NCBI GenBank assembly: GCA_902500995.1
Contig: CABVSR010000004.1
Coordinates: forward strand, 1-64,000
Reading direction: 5' to 3'
Length of the DNA: 64,000 nucleotides
Source: an uncultured Nitrospira sp.
GTDB taxonomy: Bacteria; Nitrospirota; Nitrospiria; Nitrospirales; Nitrospiraceae
Shown here: piece by piece, positions 37,422 through 46,759 of the stretch
Position numbering within the stretch: position 1 is the stretch's first letter
How the letters are laid out: every line of letters begins with the position of its first letter
Made by a program: the position numbers and the translations under genes
The notes under the pieces: model-generated
Told to the model about the DNA's origin: nothing
The model's input: the letters and a program-made list of their open reading frames with translations, nothing else
The model's database searches: none

Positions 37422-39074
37422 CTAGGAGCGCACCGGTGTGTAAATCTGATACCGCCCGATGGTGGTCACGAGTCGCACGCGATTTTGTGCAATCAACGGT
37501 GCATAGAATCCGGCCCAGCGACCATACTCCCCGACCACCAGGTAGTCGGGATTGTGCTGCAAGGGGTTATACGCCACCGCCTGCGCTTGTCCCTGTTCAC
37601 GGCGGATAATTTGGACCAGATGTATGGGCAAGGCATAGGTGTAGGGGCGATCTAAAAAGAGGAAGAGTTCGCTGTCATAGGTTTCGATCAATGCCGTCGC
37701 CGGGGTCGCCTCATTCAAATACCGTGTCACGGCAAACAGGTCGCGGTCGTCTTCACGCGCTCGAAAGGCATAACGCTCCTGCACAGCGACCCACGCCATG
37801 ATGACCAGAAGCAGCACAACCACGAGGCCCTTGATGCCCTGAGCCGTCAGCCGCCTGGTTTGCACGAAATCCGCCAGCGTCTTCATCATGTAAGACGCAT
37901 TGAATCCACTCGTGGCCTCGTGAAAAAACAGGGCCGTAAACGGTGCCGCAAGAAATAATCCGGGTAGGGCATATCGCGGTTCCCCCGCGCAAAGAAACGC
38001 AAACCAGGCTAACCAACTTCCCGCCAGCAACAACAGCATGGTCTGCATGACCTGCTCGGCAGAGGCCGTATCGCGCGAGGCAGAGGACCGACGGAGACGC
38101 CAGGCTGCATAGGCCAGGCCGACTGGATATTCAGCCCACGACACGAACAGGTACTGCATCGTCTCCAGGCGAATGGCCGGCACGAATACCAACGCAATCG
38201 CTTCGGTCATTCCATCGATGGGCGGGTGCGCCATCGTGTGGCCGCTCAACAGCCAATTCTTCGCTTCGATGAGGAGACGATACCCGCCCCATGAACCGAT
38301 CGCCACGAGACCCAACCCCTGCACTGCAGACCAGTTTTTTCGAAGAGCCAGCAGGATCATGGTACCGGCAAATGACGCCATCAAAAACGGGGCGACCTGC
38401 GCCTTCGTCATCAAGGCCAACGCCCAGCAGACCATCGCCGCGAGCCTCCACATCGGCCTGTGCGCGCCCCCGAGAAAACAGATGAAGCCGGCCAGCAGAA
38501 AACATAACAGCGGCATTTCGCCCAGCACCTGCCGGCCGATGTAGAGCGGATGGATCGACCACTTCAGCGGCACGAGGATCAGCAGCACAAGGGCGGCAAA
38601 GGCGACAGATCGGCCGTACAGGCGGCGAGTCAGCACATAGAGCAGCAGGAAGGCGATGTAGGTGTAGAGCAGTCCCACCAATCTGGTCTGCCAGACACCG
38701 GCACCGAACAGGGCAAAACTGGCCGCGACCGATGCCACCACGGGGAAATGCGCAGCCAGCGAAGGCGGGGCCGGTTCGCCCCGGAGCAAACAGCCGTAAT
38801 GCCCCGACTCCACCCAGGTGCGGGCCACACAAACCGTCCAGCCTTCGTCAAACCAGAGCGGCGGAAAACTCTCCATGTGGATCATTCCGCTGCCGAAGAC
38901 GATGACGAACAACAGGCCGGCAACGACGACGTCCGTTACGCCGGAGGCGCGTTCAAGACGGGTCACGATGCTCGGAGAGGCCGTGGGGATGAGGGAAGCC
39001 CTGCTCGACGCAGGATCCAACCGTGCTGCCGGGCCAGGGCCGGGCGCCGGCACATTACGCCGCTCGATAGACAT
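37422..39074 (-). CDS. GT39-type membrane glycosyltransferase (ArnT/PMT-like)
   Basis: A 550-residue protein with a proline-rich cytosolic start and about eleven membrane helices, then a soluble C-terminal part. The catalytic acidic pair of GT-C fold enzymes is in the first outer loop: PPLWFDEGW, Asp76-Glu77. Such enzymes transfer a sugar from a polyprenyl phosphate donor to lipid, protein or glycan outside the inner membrane. Last gene of the glycan cluster; it could add a decorating sugar or act in final transfer. Substrate unknown. Confidence 0.8.
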   Translation of the reverse strand: MSIERRNVPAPGPGPAARLDPASSRASLIPTASPSIVTRLERASGVTDVVVAGLLFVIVFGSGMIHMESFPPLWFDEGWTVCVARTWVESGHYGCLLRGEPAPPSLAAHFPVVASVAASFALFGAGVWQTRLVGLLYTYIAFLLLYVLTRRLYGRSVAFAALVLLILVPLKWSIHPLYIGRQVLGEMPLLCFLLAGFICFLGGAHRPMWRLAAMVCWALALMTKAQVAPFLMASFAGTMILLALRKNWSAVQGLGLVAIGSWGGYRLLIEAKNWLLSGHTMAHPPIDGMTEAIALVFVPAIRLETMQYLFVSWAEYPVGLAYAAWRLRRSSASRDTASAEQVMQTMLLLLAGSWLAWFAFLCAGEPRYALPGLFLAAPFTALFFHEATSGFNASYMMKTLADFVQTRRLTAQGIKGLVVVLLLVIMAWVAVQERYAFRAREDDRDLFAVTRYLNEATPATALIETYDSELFLFLDRPYTYALPIHLVQIIRREQGQAQAVAYNPLQHNPDYLVVGEYGRWAGFYAPLIAQNRVRLVTTIGRYQIYTPVRS

Positions 39075-39139
39075 ATCGCATCACATTCTGAAATTGCTGC
39101 GCTGCACAAATCTGGAGGCTGACCGCATCCATCTGAACG

Positions 39140-40510
39140 TCACACCGCTGCCTCTCCGACGCGGTCGGAAACGGGCCGAACCTCGGTCGCAGCAGGTTGC
39201 AGATGGCGTGCGGGACCCTCGACATCTTCAGCCTGCACCACGCCCTCGGGCACAAGAAACGGCGCGCATCGATAGACCGCCACGGTCACAGGCCCCTCAC
39301 CGTGCCGCGCCAACAAGGCGGCTCGCAGCGCCGGCCACTCTCCGAATCGCTGCGCATGAGGGAACATAGTCTTGAGCTCATGTTCCTCAAGGCCAGGCGA
39401 GAACACCATCAGCTGTTGCTGCTTCTGACGAAGAAGTTTCACGACCGTGTTCAGCTTTTCGAGGGGGCGGTCCAGATCAGCCAGGCGAAAATGCTGCAGG
39501 CGCCTCGCCACGCGTGACCAGAGCGGACTGTCCACGGGAAACAATTCATGCGTGCCTAACCCGAGCGGGCAAGCCGCAATCACCACGCGGGATGCCGTCG
39601 GGCCCGCACATTCGATGGGCCACATGCCGCGATCCTGAGCAAACTGCCAACTGGTGTCGAACGGATACATATCCGCGACGACGATGTCCGCTCCGGTCAC
39701 CACCGGCACGGCATACATGCGCTGTGCTTCTCTCACACCGGCCTCATGCGCCTCAACCAGATCTCCTGCAAACAGGCTGCTGATTTCGCGGCAGTGATTA
39801 AGCGTGACGTTGGCAATGAAGTTGAGCCCGGCCTTTCTGGCGACCGCGATCATGTCCTGCCGCAGCTCCGTATGGATCGACCCGCCGCGTTCGCGCGAGC
39901 CGCGCAGGTAGTCGTGCATCATCCTGGTGGTCTCCGCACCGCAGACAGCGGGAAGCACGATTTTAGCGCCGCCTGAAAACCCGGCGATGGGGTGGGGATA
40001 AATGCATCCCACCCCGATCTTCAGATCACACTCCATGACCGTCCGATTGATCCGGATCGGCAATCCGGCAGGGGACTTCCCCAAATCCACCAGATCGCCC
40101 CGGCTGTCGTGGGCCATCACTCGCACGGCCGGTGAAAGTTTCGCTCCGACCTTCTTCGCCCTGTCTTGCGCCGAAGCAGGCGGATGAGTACCGCCCGCCA
40201 ACAGAACGGTAATGGCCTCCTCGCGCACACCGCCTTGCGTGATTGCTTCAATCAGCGGTGGAAGCAGATCGGCCGCGGGGGTCGGCCGCGTTAGATCATC
40301 GACGAGGATTACGGCTTTCGTTTTCCCTTTGGCGAGGTTGCGGAGCGGCGGGGAGCCGATGGGCCGATTCAATTGCTCTCGTAGCGCCTCGGCGCTCAAT
40401 GCCGGTGAGTCCCGGGGCCCCACTTCCAGGACCTTCCACGCAGGCGGGAAAGTGATCGACAACGGTTCATCGCCGAACCAGGCCTTGGTGCGCAACTGCA
40501 CGTCGCTCAT
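39140..40510 (-). CDS. LarA-like nickel-pincer racemase/epimerase
   Basis: A 456-residue LarA family (DUF2088) protein. Residues that bind the nickel-pincer cofactor in Lactiplantibacillus LarA have equivalents: His109 in GGTHPP, His173 in YPHPIAGFSGGAK and Lys183, the covalent attachment lysine. The N-terminal DDLTRPTPAADLLPPLIE signature is also clear. LarA homologues racemise or epimerise 2-hydroxy acids including lactate, malate and sugar acids. larB/C/E, needed to make the cofactor, are not in the window. It overlaps the upstream GT2 gene by four bases, so it is cotranscribed with glycan genes. Confidence 0.85.
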   Translation of the reverse strand: MSDVQLRTKAWFGDEPLSITFPPAWKVLEVGPRDSPALSAEALREQLNRPIGSPPLRNLAKGKTKAVILVDDLTRPTPAADLLPPLIEAITQGGVREEAITVLLAGGTHPPASAQDRAKKVGAKLSPAVRVMAHDSRGDLVDLGKSPAGLPIRINRTVMECDLKIGVGCIYPHPIAGFSGGAKIVLPAVCGAETTRMMHDYLRGSRERGGSIHTELRQDMIAVARKAGLNFIANVTLNHCREISSLFAGDLVEAHEAGVREAQRMYAVPVVTGADIVVADMYPFDTSWQFAQDRGMWPIECAGPTASRVVIAACPLGLGTHELFPVDSPLWSRVARRLQHFRLADLDRPLEKLNTVVKLLRQKQQQLMVFSPGLEEHELKTMFPHAQRFGEWPALRAALLARHGEGPVTVAVYRCAPFLVPEGVVQAEDVEGPARHLQPAATEVRPVSDRVGEAAV

Positions 40511-41424
40511 GAGCGAGGTTCCATTGGGAAAGAAGCGGCTTGCCCCCTAGTCCTGGCAGAGCGTTCGCCTGGAGGCGCCACCATAGACCGGCACATCTCC
40601 CACACAAATCCGGCGGACTGGCATTTCTCTCCCAGCCAGAAAAGCCAAAAATGCCCTGCCCGTTGAAACATGTGCCGCTCAAACGGCCCCAGTATTTTCA
40701 GCCAGAGAGCCTTCAGCCAACGCGGTTTGGTTTTCTTTCCACCCTCTCCCCACAACAGACTATCTTGCGGCACAATGCCGCTCGGATCGGCCTGCATCGC
40801 GCGAAACAGCACCGCGATTCCCACGCCGCGATGGAAGGAATGCCGGAAGTGTTGTCGCGCGGTCGCCCGGCGCAAGTGGGTGACCGGATTGGGGACAAAC
40901 ACCATCTTGGCGCCCCGCTTGCGTAACCGCCAGATCAATTCCCAGTCTTCACCTGCGCATTGGAAGGACGGATTGAAGATATATCCGTCTTCTTGCTCAC
41001 AGGCTGCCAGCCAGGCTCGCTTAAAAAGAATGTTACCGCCGTTACCCACCAAGCCTCCCTGATCGATCTGCTCGAGCGTCGGAAGCACGGTGCGACGACG
41101 AATGGCGTCCAACAGCGGGTCAGTTTCTTGGAAGGTTCCGCCTGCGGCAGCCGCATCGTGACGATCCAGCGCGCCCACCAGGCGTTCGAGCCAATCCGGT
41201 GGCGGAATTCCGTCGTCGTCGGCCAACGCGATCAGATCGCCCTTGGCCCGCGCAATCCCTTCATTCCTGCCCCAGGCTACGCCGCGTCGCTCTCGGTCGA
41301 GCACGACAATGACTTCGTCCGGCTGCCGCGTTTGCTTCGCAAGAGCGTCCTGGCACAGCGCCAGCGTCTCTCGTCCCAACGTGGGAATGACGACTGACAC
41401 GATATGTCGATCGATCGGCATCAT
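40507..41424 (-). CDS. Family 2 glycosyltransferase
   Basis: A 305-residue GT-A fold enzyme. N-terminal VSVVIPTLGRETLALCQDAL, the nucleotide-sugar segment VAWGRNEGIARAKGD and the metal-binding LIALADDDGIPP are diagnostic. A possible membrane-associated helix pair near the C-terminus (HMFQRAGHFWLFWL) may place it at the inner membrane. Acceptor and sugar unknown. It lies 13 bases after the flippase gene and overlaps the LarA-like gene by four bases. Confidence 0.87.
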   Translation of the reverse strand: MMPIDRHIVSVVIPTLGRETLALCQDALAKQTRQPDEVIVVLDRERRGVAWGRNEGIARAKGDLIALADDDGIPPPDWLERLVGALDRHDAAAAGGTFQETDPLLDAIRRRTVLPTLEQIDQGGLVGNGGNILFKRAWLAACEQEDGYIFNPSFQCAGEDWELIWRLRKRGAKMVFVPNPVTHLRRATARQHFRHSFHRGVGIAVLFRAMQADPSGIVPQDSLLWGEGGKKTKPRWLKALWLKILGPFERHMFQRAGHFWLFWLGEKCQSAGFVWEMCRSMVAPPGERSARTRGQAASFPMEPRS

Positions 41425-41437
41425 GTCCCCCGGATTT

Positions 41438-42982
41438 CTAATTCCATGCTAAGGCCCTGAGCCGTAACAACAGTGGGCCCACCAGATGGAATACCGTCTC
41501 GCCCGCATGGCGAAAGGTGCCGGGAAGACTTTGCACGAGTGATTCCAGTTCGCCCACCTGTACGATTCCCAGGCTGAACACAGCGACCCAATACAGCAGC
41601 CCCCCGCTGACCAGGCCTACCAACAGAGACAGCATCGGCGAGGACACGAGCGCGGACACGCCGGCCACCACGAGGCCCGTCATGATCAGGAGTGCCACGA
41701 ATCGCCAGAGCGCAAAACCGCCGAAGATACTCACCTTGCGACGCCGCAAGATCCAGGCATACCCGCCTGCGACCAGCACAAAAGAAAGGGACGTCGCACC
41801 GGCCGCACCGGCCGCGCCACCGGCGGGAATCAGGATCGCGCAGAGCCCGACATCTACCAGCACCGTCACCAGCATGACCCGGATCAGAGACAGTCCCTCG
41901 CCGCCCGCCTGAATCACCGGCCACAGCACGCGGGCCAAGGCATAACAACATGCGCCGGGAACCAACAGCTGCAGCGCCAGGGCAGCCTCAGAAAACTGCG
42001 GCCCGAAATAGACCGCGATAATCCGGTCGCCCAAGACGAACACCAGGATGAGCAGAAACACTGTGCCCAACATGACGTATCGGACCAACCGACTCACCAG
42101 GTTCGTCACATCCTTCACTCGTCCTTCGGCCCACATCCTCGACGTCGCTTGCAGCATCACCCCTTCAACCGCAATCGGAATGAACCAGACGAATTGTGAC
42201 CATTGCACCGCCGCAGCATAGAGGCCCGCCTGGGCCTCACCCGCCAGGTGGCGAACCAGAATCATATCGAGCGAGCAGAGCGCCATGTTGAGCACAGAAA
42301 AGACCATCGCCGACAACCCGAATCGCAGCATCGCTTCCGTTGAGACCGACGGCGCGCTCTCCGAGGGCGGAGCACCGAGTTCCTTGAGGGCCGATATCAC
42401 CGCCCGCAGGCAGGCGGCCGCCACACACACATCCGCAACCAGCAGTCCCGCAAACACTCCCACCACCCCCATGCCCGTCACAGCCGCGATGATGCCGAAG
42501 GTCCCCGCCATCAAGACCCCGATGATGCCCGGCACCGCCGCGCGCTCCTCATGCTGAAGTCCGTGCAACACGCCCCGTGCATAAAACCAGACTTGATCGA
42601 ACAGCAAGACGCCCGCCACGGCCAATGCGATCGGGACCGCCGCCGTGCCCGACGAAGCCGTACTCCAGATGAGCAACCCCACCGCGATTGCGACACATCC
42701 CACCCCGGCGCCGTTGATGAGGGCACCGGACCGCGCCACCGCACGGCACCAGACCGCATCCTCCGGCCGCTCCGCGATACGCTTGATCATGGTCTGCATC
42801 ATGCCGACATTGGCAATTTGCGAGGCGAGCAACAGTACCGCCAGGTAATAGGCATATTGTCCGTAGCCTTCGATGCCGAGGAAGCGCGCGAAAACAGGCA
42901 GGACGACGGCCGAGGTCGCCAATTTGGCCATCGACCATCCACCGACGGAAACAATCCCTTTAGAAACCGCTTTCGCCGACAT
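41438..42982 (-). CDS. Wzx-type polysaccharide/lipid-linked glycan flippase
   Basis: A 514-residue integral membrane protein with about 12-14 helices of the MOP/oligosaccharide flippase superfamily. The N-terminus GGWSMAKLATSAVVLPVFARFLG and GYGQYAYYLAVLLLASQIAN segment is typical. It should move polyprenyl-linked glycan units across the inner membrane, fitting the flanking glycosyltransferases. A short leucine-rich cytosolic tail follows. No Wzy polymerase is recognised in the window. Confidence 0.85.
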   Translation of the reverse strand: MSAKAVSKGIVSVGGWSMAKLATSAVVLPVFARFLGIEGYGQYAYYLAVLLLASQIANVGMMQTMIKRIAERPEDAVWCRAVARSGALINGAGVGCVAIAVGLLIWSTASSGTAAVPIALAVAGVLLFDQVWFYARGVLHGLQHEERAAVPGIIGVLMAGTFGIIAAVTGMGVVGVFAGLLVADVCVAAACLRAVISALKELGAPPSESAPSVSTEAMLRFGLSAMVFSVLNMALCSLDMILVRHLAGEAQAGLYAAAVQWSQFVWFIPIAVEGVMLQATSRMWAEGRVKDVTNLVSRLVRYVMLGTVFLLILVFVLGDRIIAVYFGPQFSEAALALQLLVPGACCYALARVLWPVIQAGGEGLSLIRVMLVTVLVDVGLCAILIPAGGAAGAAGATSLSFVLVAGGYAWILRRRKVSIFGGFALWRFVALLIMTGLVVAGVSALVSSPMLSLLVGLVSGGLLYWVAVFSLGIVQVGELESLVQSLPGTFRHAGETVFHLVGPLLLRLRALAWN

Positions 42983-43042
42983 GATTCCTCAGCCCCCGGC
43001 ATCTGCTGTGCTGCAATTCGCGCGCGCCGCCCCGGCAGGCGC

Positions 43043-44152
43043 TTAGGCCGCAAAGCGTGCGTATTGCTCTTGATGGGCGGCCAGGGCTCGGGAGGTTTCG
43101 TACGTGTCACGCACATACTGATAGGCCGCGCGACCCTTTTCCAGCGGCGCCTCGGCAAGCAGGCCGCGAACGGCGGACGCGTAATCATCATCCTGCACCT
43201 GTCGGCCGAAGCGACTGGCGAACTGGTCCGGATCAACCCGGCTGATGATCGGGCATCCGTAGGCCGCGGCTTCCAGGAAAGTCAGCGGAAGGCCTTCGCG
43301 TACCGCCGTGCTGACAAAGATCCAGGTATCCGAGAGCAGCTGGTGCATCCGTTCCGGTTCACGGAATCGATTGATCAGTCCCGGCATTTCGAGATTGGGC
43401 ACCTCCCGAAACTTCCGTCGCAAGTCGGCGTCGAAACCGGTCTCCGCGGAGGCGCTTCCCTTCCCCACCGCGACAAATCGATAGTCGGGAAACTGCGCGG
43501 CCAATTCCAGAAACAACCAGGGGCGCTTGCGCTTGTCCCAACGGGCGACAAAGGTGATCGTCGGCCGCTCGCTTTTTCGAGGGACCACTTCGGGCACGTC
43601 AATGAGATTGGGCAGCATCGTCGGTAACTGCGTGAGCCCGTACAGACGTTTGACCTTCTCTTTGAGAAAATGCGCGGGGCAATAGACCGCATCAGCCCGC
43701 CGCACCGCCTGCCTGACCAGGAACCCGGATTCGGTCAGATAGTTCAGCGGCGTCAGCAGGCGGCGCATCGGGGTGGCATACAGAAACTCCACCCACCAGT
43801 CGCTGAGTTCACGCGGATCCCGGCTCGTCACGAGATGCGCGCGGCGCGGGTGGATGCGTTGCGCCAGGTAGGTCAGGACCGTCGGATCTTGAGAGTGAAA
43901 GATATCCGCGCCGGATGCCCGAATGAGGCGGCAGGCCTCCACGACGTTTCGCGGCGAGAAACTTCGGATCTCCACCCCGCCGATGGTCTCAATCGGCTGC
44001 TGGCCCTGGCGCCCCGGCACGATCACGCTGACCGGGTGTCCTGCACGCACCAGAGTTTCGGCCAGCTTGCGCGACATGCTGCCGAAGCCGCCATAAATTC
44101 CCCAGTCGAAATACTGGCTGGTCAAAATACAGACATGCGGCAGTTTCCTCAT
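43043..44152 (-). CDS. Family 4 glycosyltransferase
   Basis: A 369-residue GT-B enzyme. N-terminal donor/acceptor loop YGGFGSMSRKLAETLVRAGH and the C-terminal nucleotide-sugar site with the E-x7-E motif in VREGLPLTFLEAAAYGCP are visible. DIFHSQDPTVLTYLAQR is typical of GT4. It overlaps the preceding GT4 gene by four bases (ATGA), so the two transferases are translationally coupled and probably act in sequence on the same glycan. Confidence 0.9.
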   Translation of the reverse strand: MRKLPHVCILTSQYFDWGIYGGFGSMSRKLAETLVRAGHPVSVIVPGRQGQQPIETIGGVEIRSFSPRNVVEACRLIRASGADIFHSQDPTVLTYLAQRIHPRRAHLVTSRDPRELSDWWVEFLYATPMRRLLTPLNYLTESGFLVRQAVRRADAVYCPAHFLKEKVKRLYGLTQLPTMLPNLIDVPEVVPRKSERPTITFVARWDKRKRPWLFLELAAQFPDYRFVAVGKGSASAETGFDADLRRKFREVPNLEMPGLINRFREPERMHQLLSDTWIFVSTAVREGLPLTFLEAAAYGCPIISRVDPDQFASRFGRQVQDDDYASAVRGLLAEAPLEKGRAAYQYVRDTYETSRALAAHQEQYARFAA

Positions 44153-45360
44153 CGCCGCGCTTCCCTGGTCAATTCGCGCGCCATGGCTTTCGCGCCGCGA
44201 GGTTCCCTGACTCCGCTTTCACTCGACGGGGCAGCGACTCCGGCGCACAGCTCAAGGTATCGGGCCGCCAGGGCCCGCCAGCCGAACGCGAGGGCGCGGC
44301 GGCGGCTTTCTTCTCCCATCCGCCTTCGCTGCTCGTCTGACATCAGCAAACAGCGCATCGCGTCGGTGAGAGCCGGCACGTCTGCCCAGGGCACGATCTC
44401 CCCGTTTTGTCCCTGCGTCACCAATTCGGCGGTGCCTCCCGTATCCGTCACAATGACCGGCAACCCGGAGGCCATCGCTTCCAGAAGGGCGATGGACATG
44501 CCTTCGTGCTGAGACGGGAGCACGAACAGATCGGCCTCGTGATAGACCTGCGGCATCTGTTCGCGCGGCACAAATCCTCGGAACGTGACCGCATCGGCCA
44601 CCTTCAAATCAGCGGCGAGCGCGCGCAACTGCGGCTCGGCATCGCCGGTGCCCACAAAGATCAGCGCGGTCGGTTCGGCGCAGACGGCGCGCAATCGGGC
44701 GAAGGCCTGCAACAGATGGTGTTGTCCTTTGCGCTCGATCAGGCGGGCGACGCAGATCAAGGTCAAGGGCCGTGAAAATGCGCCCTGACCCGGGGCAAAC
44801 GAGGTCGTATCGACTCCGTTGGGAATCGTGACCAATTCCAGATCCGGCATCGTTCGGTGCGCCAATGCCACCTGTTCGGTGCTGATGGCGGTCACCACTC
44901 CCGCCTCGCGCCAGATCCGCGTGAGGACGGGCGTGAGCACCGGGTACAGGTAGTTGTATCGCGCCTCGAATCCGGGCACATCCGGCCCCTGCAAGGAGAG
45001 CACGTAGGGCAGTCCATGCGTGAGCCGCAGCAGGTAACTGATCGCGCCGGCCGGCACGCCGGCAAAGGCGAAACTCACATCATAGCGGTGCTCGGAGGCC
45101 AACTGCCGGGCGAGACGCAGGCCCCGCCAGCCGTATCGCAGCAACTCACGATTGGTGGCATGGTGGATGTTGCGATTATCGACCGGCACTTTGTAGAGCG
45201 TGATGCGCTCGGCAAACCGTTCCGTTTCGTAGTGCGTCTTGGTGCGCGAGGACGTCACGAGGTCGACGGTGACATCGGGCCGCAAGGCCATTTCTTCCAG
45301 CAGATGTAGGTTGACGACCCCGGTGCCGCCGCCGAGGGGAGGGAACTCGTTATCGAACAT
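44149..45360 (-). CDS. Family 4 glycosyltransferase, possible ATT start upstream
   Basis: A GT-B enzyme of 403 residues from the first ATG (45360). MFDNEFPPLGGGTGVVNLHL is the acceptor-side loop, and LPSQHEGMSIALLEAMASGL carries the E-x7-E donor motif. Most relatives begin with a few residues like MRIL before this loop. Here ATT-CGC-ATT-CTC precedes the ATG, and the only Shine-Dalgarno (AGGAG) lies 8 bases before that ATT (45372) but 20 before the ATG. True initiation may therefore be at ATT 45372, giving 407 residues. It follows the GT2 gene directly. Confidence 0.85.
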   Translation of the reverse strand: MFDNEFPPLGGGTGVVNLHLLEEMALRPDVTVDLVTSSRTKTHYETERFAERITLYKVPVDNRNIHHATNRELLRYGWRGLRLARQLASEHRYDVSFAFAGVPAGAISYLLRLTHGLPYVLSLQGPDVPGFEARYNYLYPVLTPVLTRIWREAGVVTAISTEQVALAHRTMPDLELVTIPNGVDTTSFAPGQGAFSRPLTLICVARLIERKGQHHLLQAFARLRAVCAEPTALIFVGTGDAEPQLRALAADLKVADAVTFRGFVPREQMPQVYHEADLFVLPSQHEGMSIALLEAMASGLPVIVTDTGGTAELVTQGQNGEIVPWADVPALTDAMRCLLMSDEQRRRMGEESRRRALAFGWRALAARYLELCAGVAAPSSESGVREPRGAKAMARELTREARR

Positions 45361-45376
45361 GAGAATGCGAATGGGG

Positions 45377-46537
45377 TTATCTCCTGGTCACACGGCGGGC
45401 GACATACAGCGGCCGGCGTTTGACTTCATCGGAAATTCGGCCGATGTACTCCCCGATGACGCCGATCGTCATCAGCTGAATCCCGGCGAGGAAGAAAATC
45501 GATACGACCAGCGTCGTGAACCCGGCCACGCCGACCCCGATGGTGATTTTCTTGATGAGGTAGAACAAGGCCACGAGAAACGACAGCAGCGAGACGGTAA
45601 AGCCCAGCAGCGTGATGATGCGCAACGGCATATGGCTGAATGAAATCAATCCGTCGAGCGCCAGATACAGCAGTTTTCGAAGTGTGTACTTGGGAGTCCC
45701 CGCATGGCGCGCCTGGCGCTCATACGTCACGCCGATTTGCTTAAAGCCGACCCAACTGCGGATGCCCCTGACGAATCGATTCCGTTCAGGCATGCGGACG
45801 AGCAGATCCACCACTTTGCGGTCCATGACGCAAAAATCTCCGGCATCCAATGGGATCTCGATATTGGCGACCCGCTGAAGCAACCGGTAGAACCCCGCAT
45901 AGGCCAACCGCTTTCCCCACCATTCCTTCCGCTCGGTCCGCACGGCGTAGACCACTTCCCAGCCTTCTTGCCACTTGGCCAAGAAGGTATGCAGCACTTC
46001 GGGAGGATCCTGCAGATCGGCATCCATAATGCAGACAGCACGGCCGCGGCTATGTTCGAGACCGGCGCTGATGGCAACTTGATGGCCAAAGTTCCTCGCA
46101 AACTCCACAATGACGATCCGTTGATCCTCAGCCTCCATCCTTCGCAAGATCTCCGGACTCTGATCCTGGCTGCCGTCGTCCACTAGAATGATTTCAAACG
46201 ACATGCCCAGGTTCCCCAACGCCCTGGTCAGCCGGCTATATAAGGTGGCGAGGTTCTCCGCCTCATTGAAGACCGGAATGATCACGGACAACTCAGGTCG
46301 CCCATTGGATGGCGCCGCTTGCCCCATCATGGCGGCGAAGTTTGCCCGGGTCAGGGCCTCTCTCTCACCATCGGAGGTTGGTTCAAGCGCCGACGCCACC
46401 GCACGACAAAATCGCATGGCTTCGGCCGGGTCATCCAGAGGTGGCAGGATCCGGTCTACCCGCTCCATACTGCCGACAGTCTGACGTTCCGGCACAACCG
46501 GAGGAACTTGGGGCGCCGGCTTATAGGGTGGGTGCAT
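45377..46537 (-). CDS. Polyprenyl-phosphate-type GT2 transferase (GtrB/ArnC/DPM1-like)
   Basis: About 386 residues from ATG 46537. An N-terminal extension of about 75 residues is followed by the GT-A domain: LSVIIPVFNEAENLATLYSRL, VDDGSQDQSPEIL and the metal site IMDADLQDPPEVL. Two C-terminal membrane helices and the ending IGEYIGRISDEVKRRPLY are typical of enzymes loading a sugar onto undecaprenyl phosphate. This would feed the GT39-type enzyme at the cluster end. The start is uncertain: an ATG at 46639 is also in frame and neither has a strong Shine-Dalgarno. Confidence 0.85.
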   Translation of the reverse strand: MHPPYKPAPQVPPVVPERQTVGSMERVDRILPPLDDPAEAMRFCRAVASALEPTSDGEREALTRANFAAMMGQAAPSNGRPELSVIIPVFNEAENLATLYSRLTRALGNLGMSFEIILVDDGSQDQSPEILRRMEAEDQRIVIVEFARNFGHQVAISAGLEHSRGRAVCIMDADLQDPPEVLHTFLAKWQEGWEVVYAVRTERKEWWGKRLAYAGFYRLLQRVANIEIPLDAGDFCVMDRKVVDLLVRMPERNRFVRGIRSWVGFKQIGVTYERQARHAGTPKYTLRKLLYLALDGLISFSHMPLRIITLLGFTVSLLSFLVALFYLIKKITIGVGVAGFTTLVVSIFFLAGIQLMTIGVIGEYIGRISDEVKRRPLYVARRVTRR

Positions 46538-46712
46538 GCTGTTCCCGTACGATGTCAGGCCTACAATTCTCCATAGCCGCGCGTCCGGCGGCTTAAGGAA
46601 TCTCCAACCACCTAAGTGTAGCAAGAGAATCGTTTTCATCCAGTTCAGGCCAGCACGCCCAAACAATAGTTTCGATCTGGGTAGACCTCGCCAGGTGACA
46701 AGGCGAGCGTAG
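46538..46712 (-). other. Leader region of the glycan cluster
   Basis: About 175 bases between the terminator of the upstream operon and the GT2 start. A short GC hairpin (AGCCGC / GCGGCT, minus strand) lies near 46573-46592. No strong promoter could be chosen; a TACACT -10-like box occurs near 46614 without a good -35. Confidence 0.3.
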
Positions 46713-46749
46713 GAAAATAGACAGGCCGTCGCGGAACTGAACGACGGCC
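46713..46749 (-). terminator. Probable intrinsic terminator of the phosphonate operon
   Basis: On the minus strand, a 7-base stem GGCCGTC / GACGGCC (46743-46749 and 46724-46730) with a 12-base loop is followed within a few bases by a T-rich run (CTATTTTC). It lies about 10 bases after the stop of the UPF0104 gene and separates the two operons. Confidence 0.6.
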
Positions 46750-46759
46750 GGAGGACAGG

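Noticed and set aside
37186-37425. Small plus-strand ORF of 79 residues
   Set aside because: No Shine-Dalgarno, no promoter, Arg/Pro-rich composition and it runs into the end of the GT39 gene.
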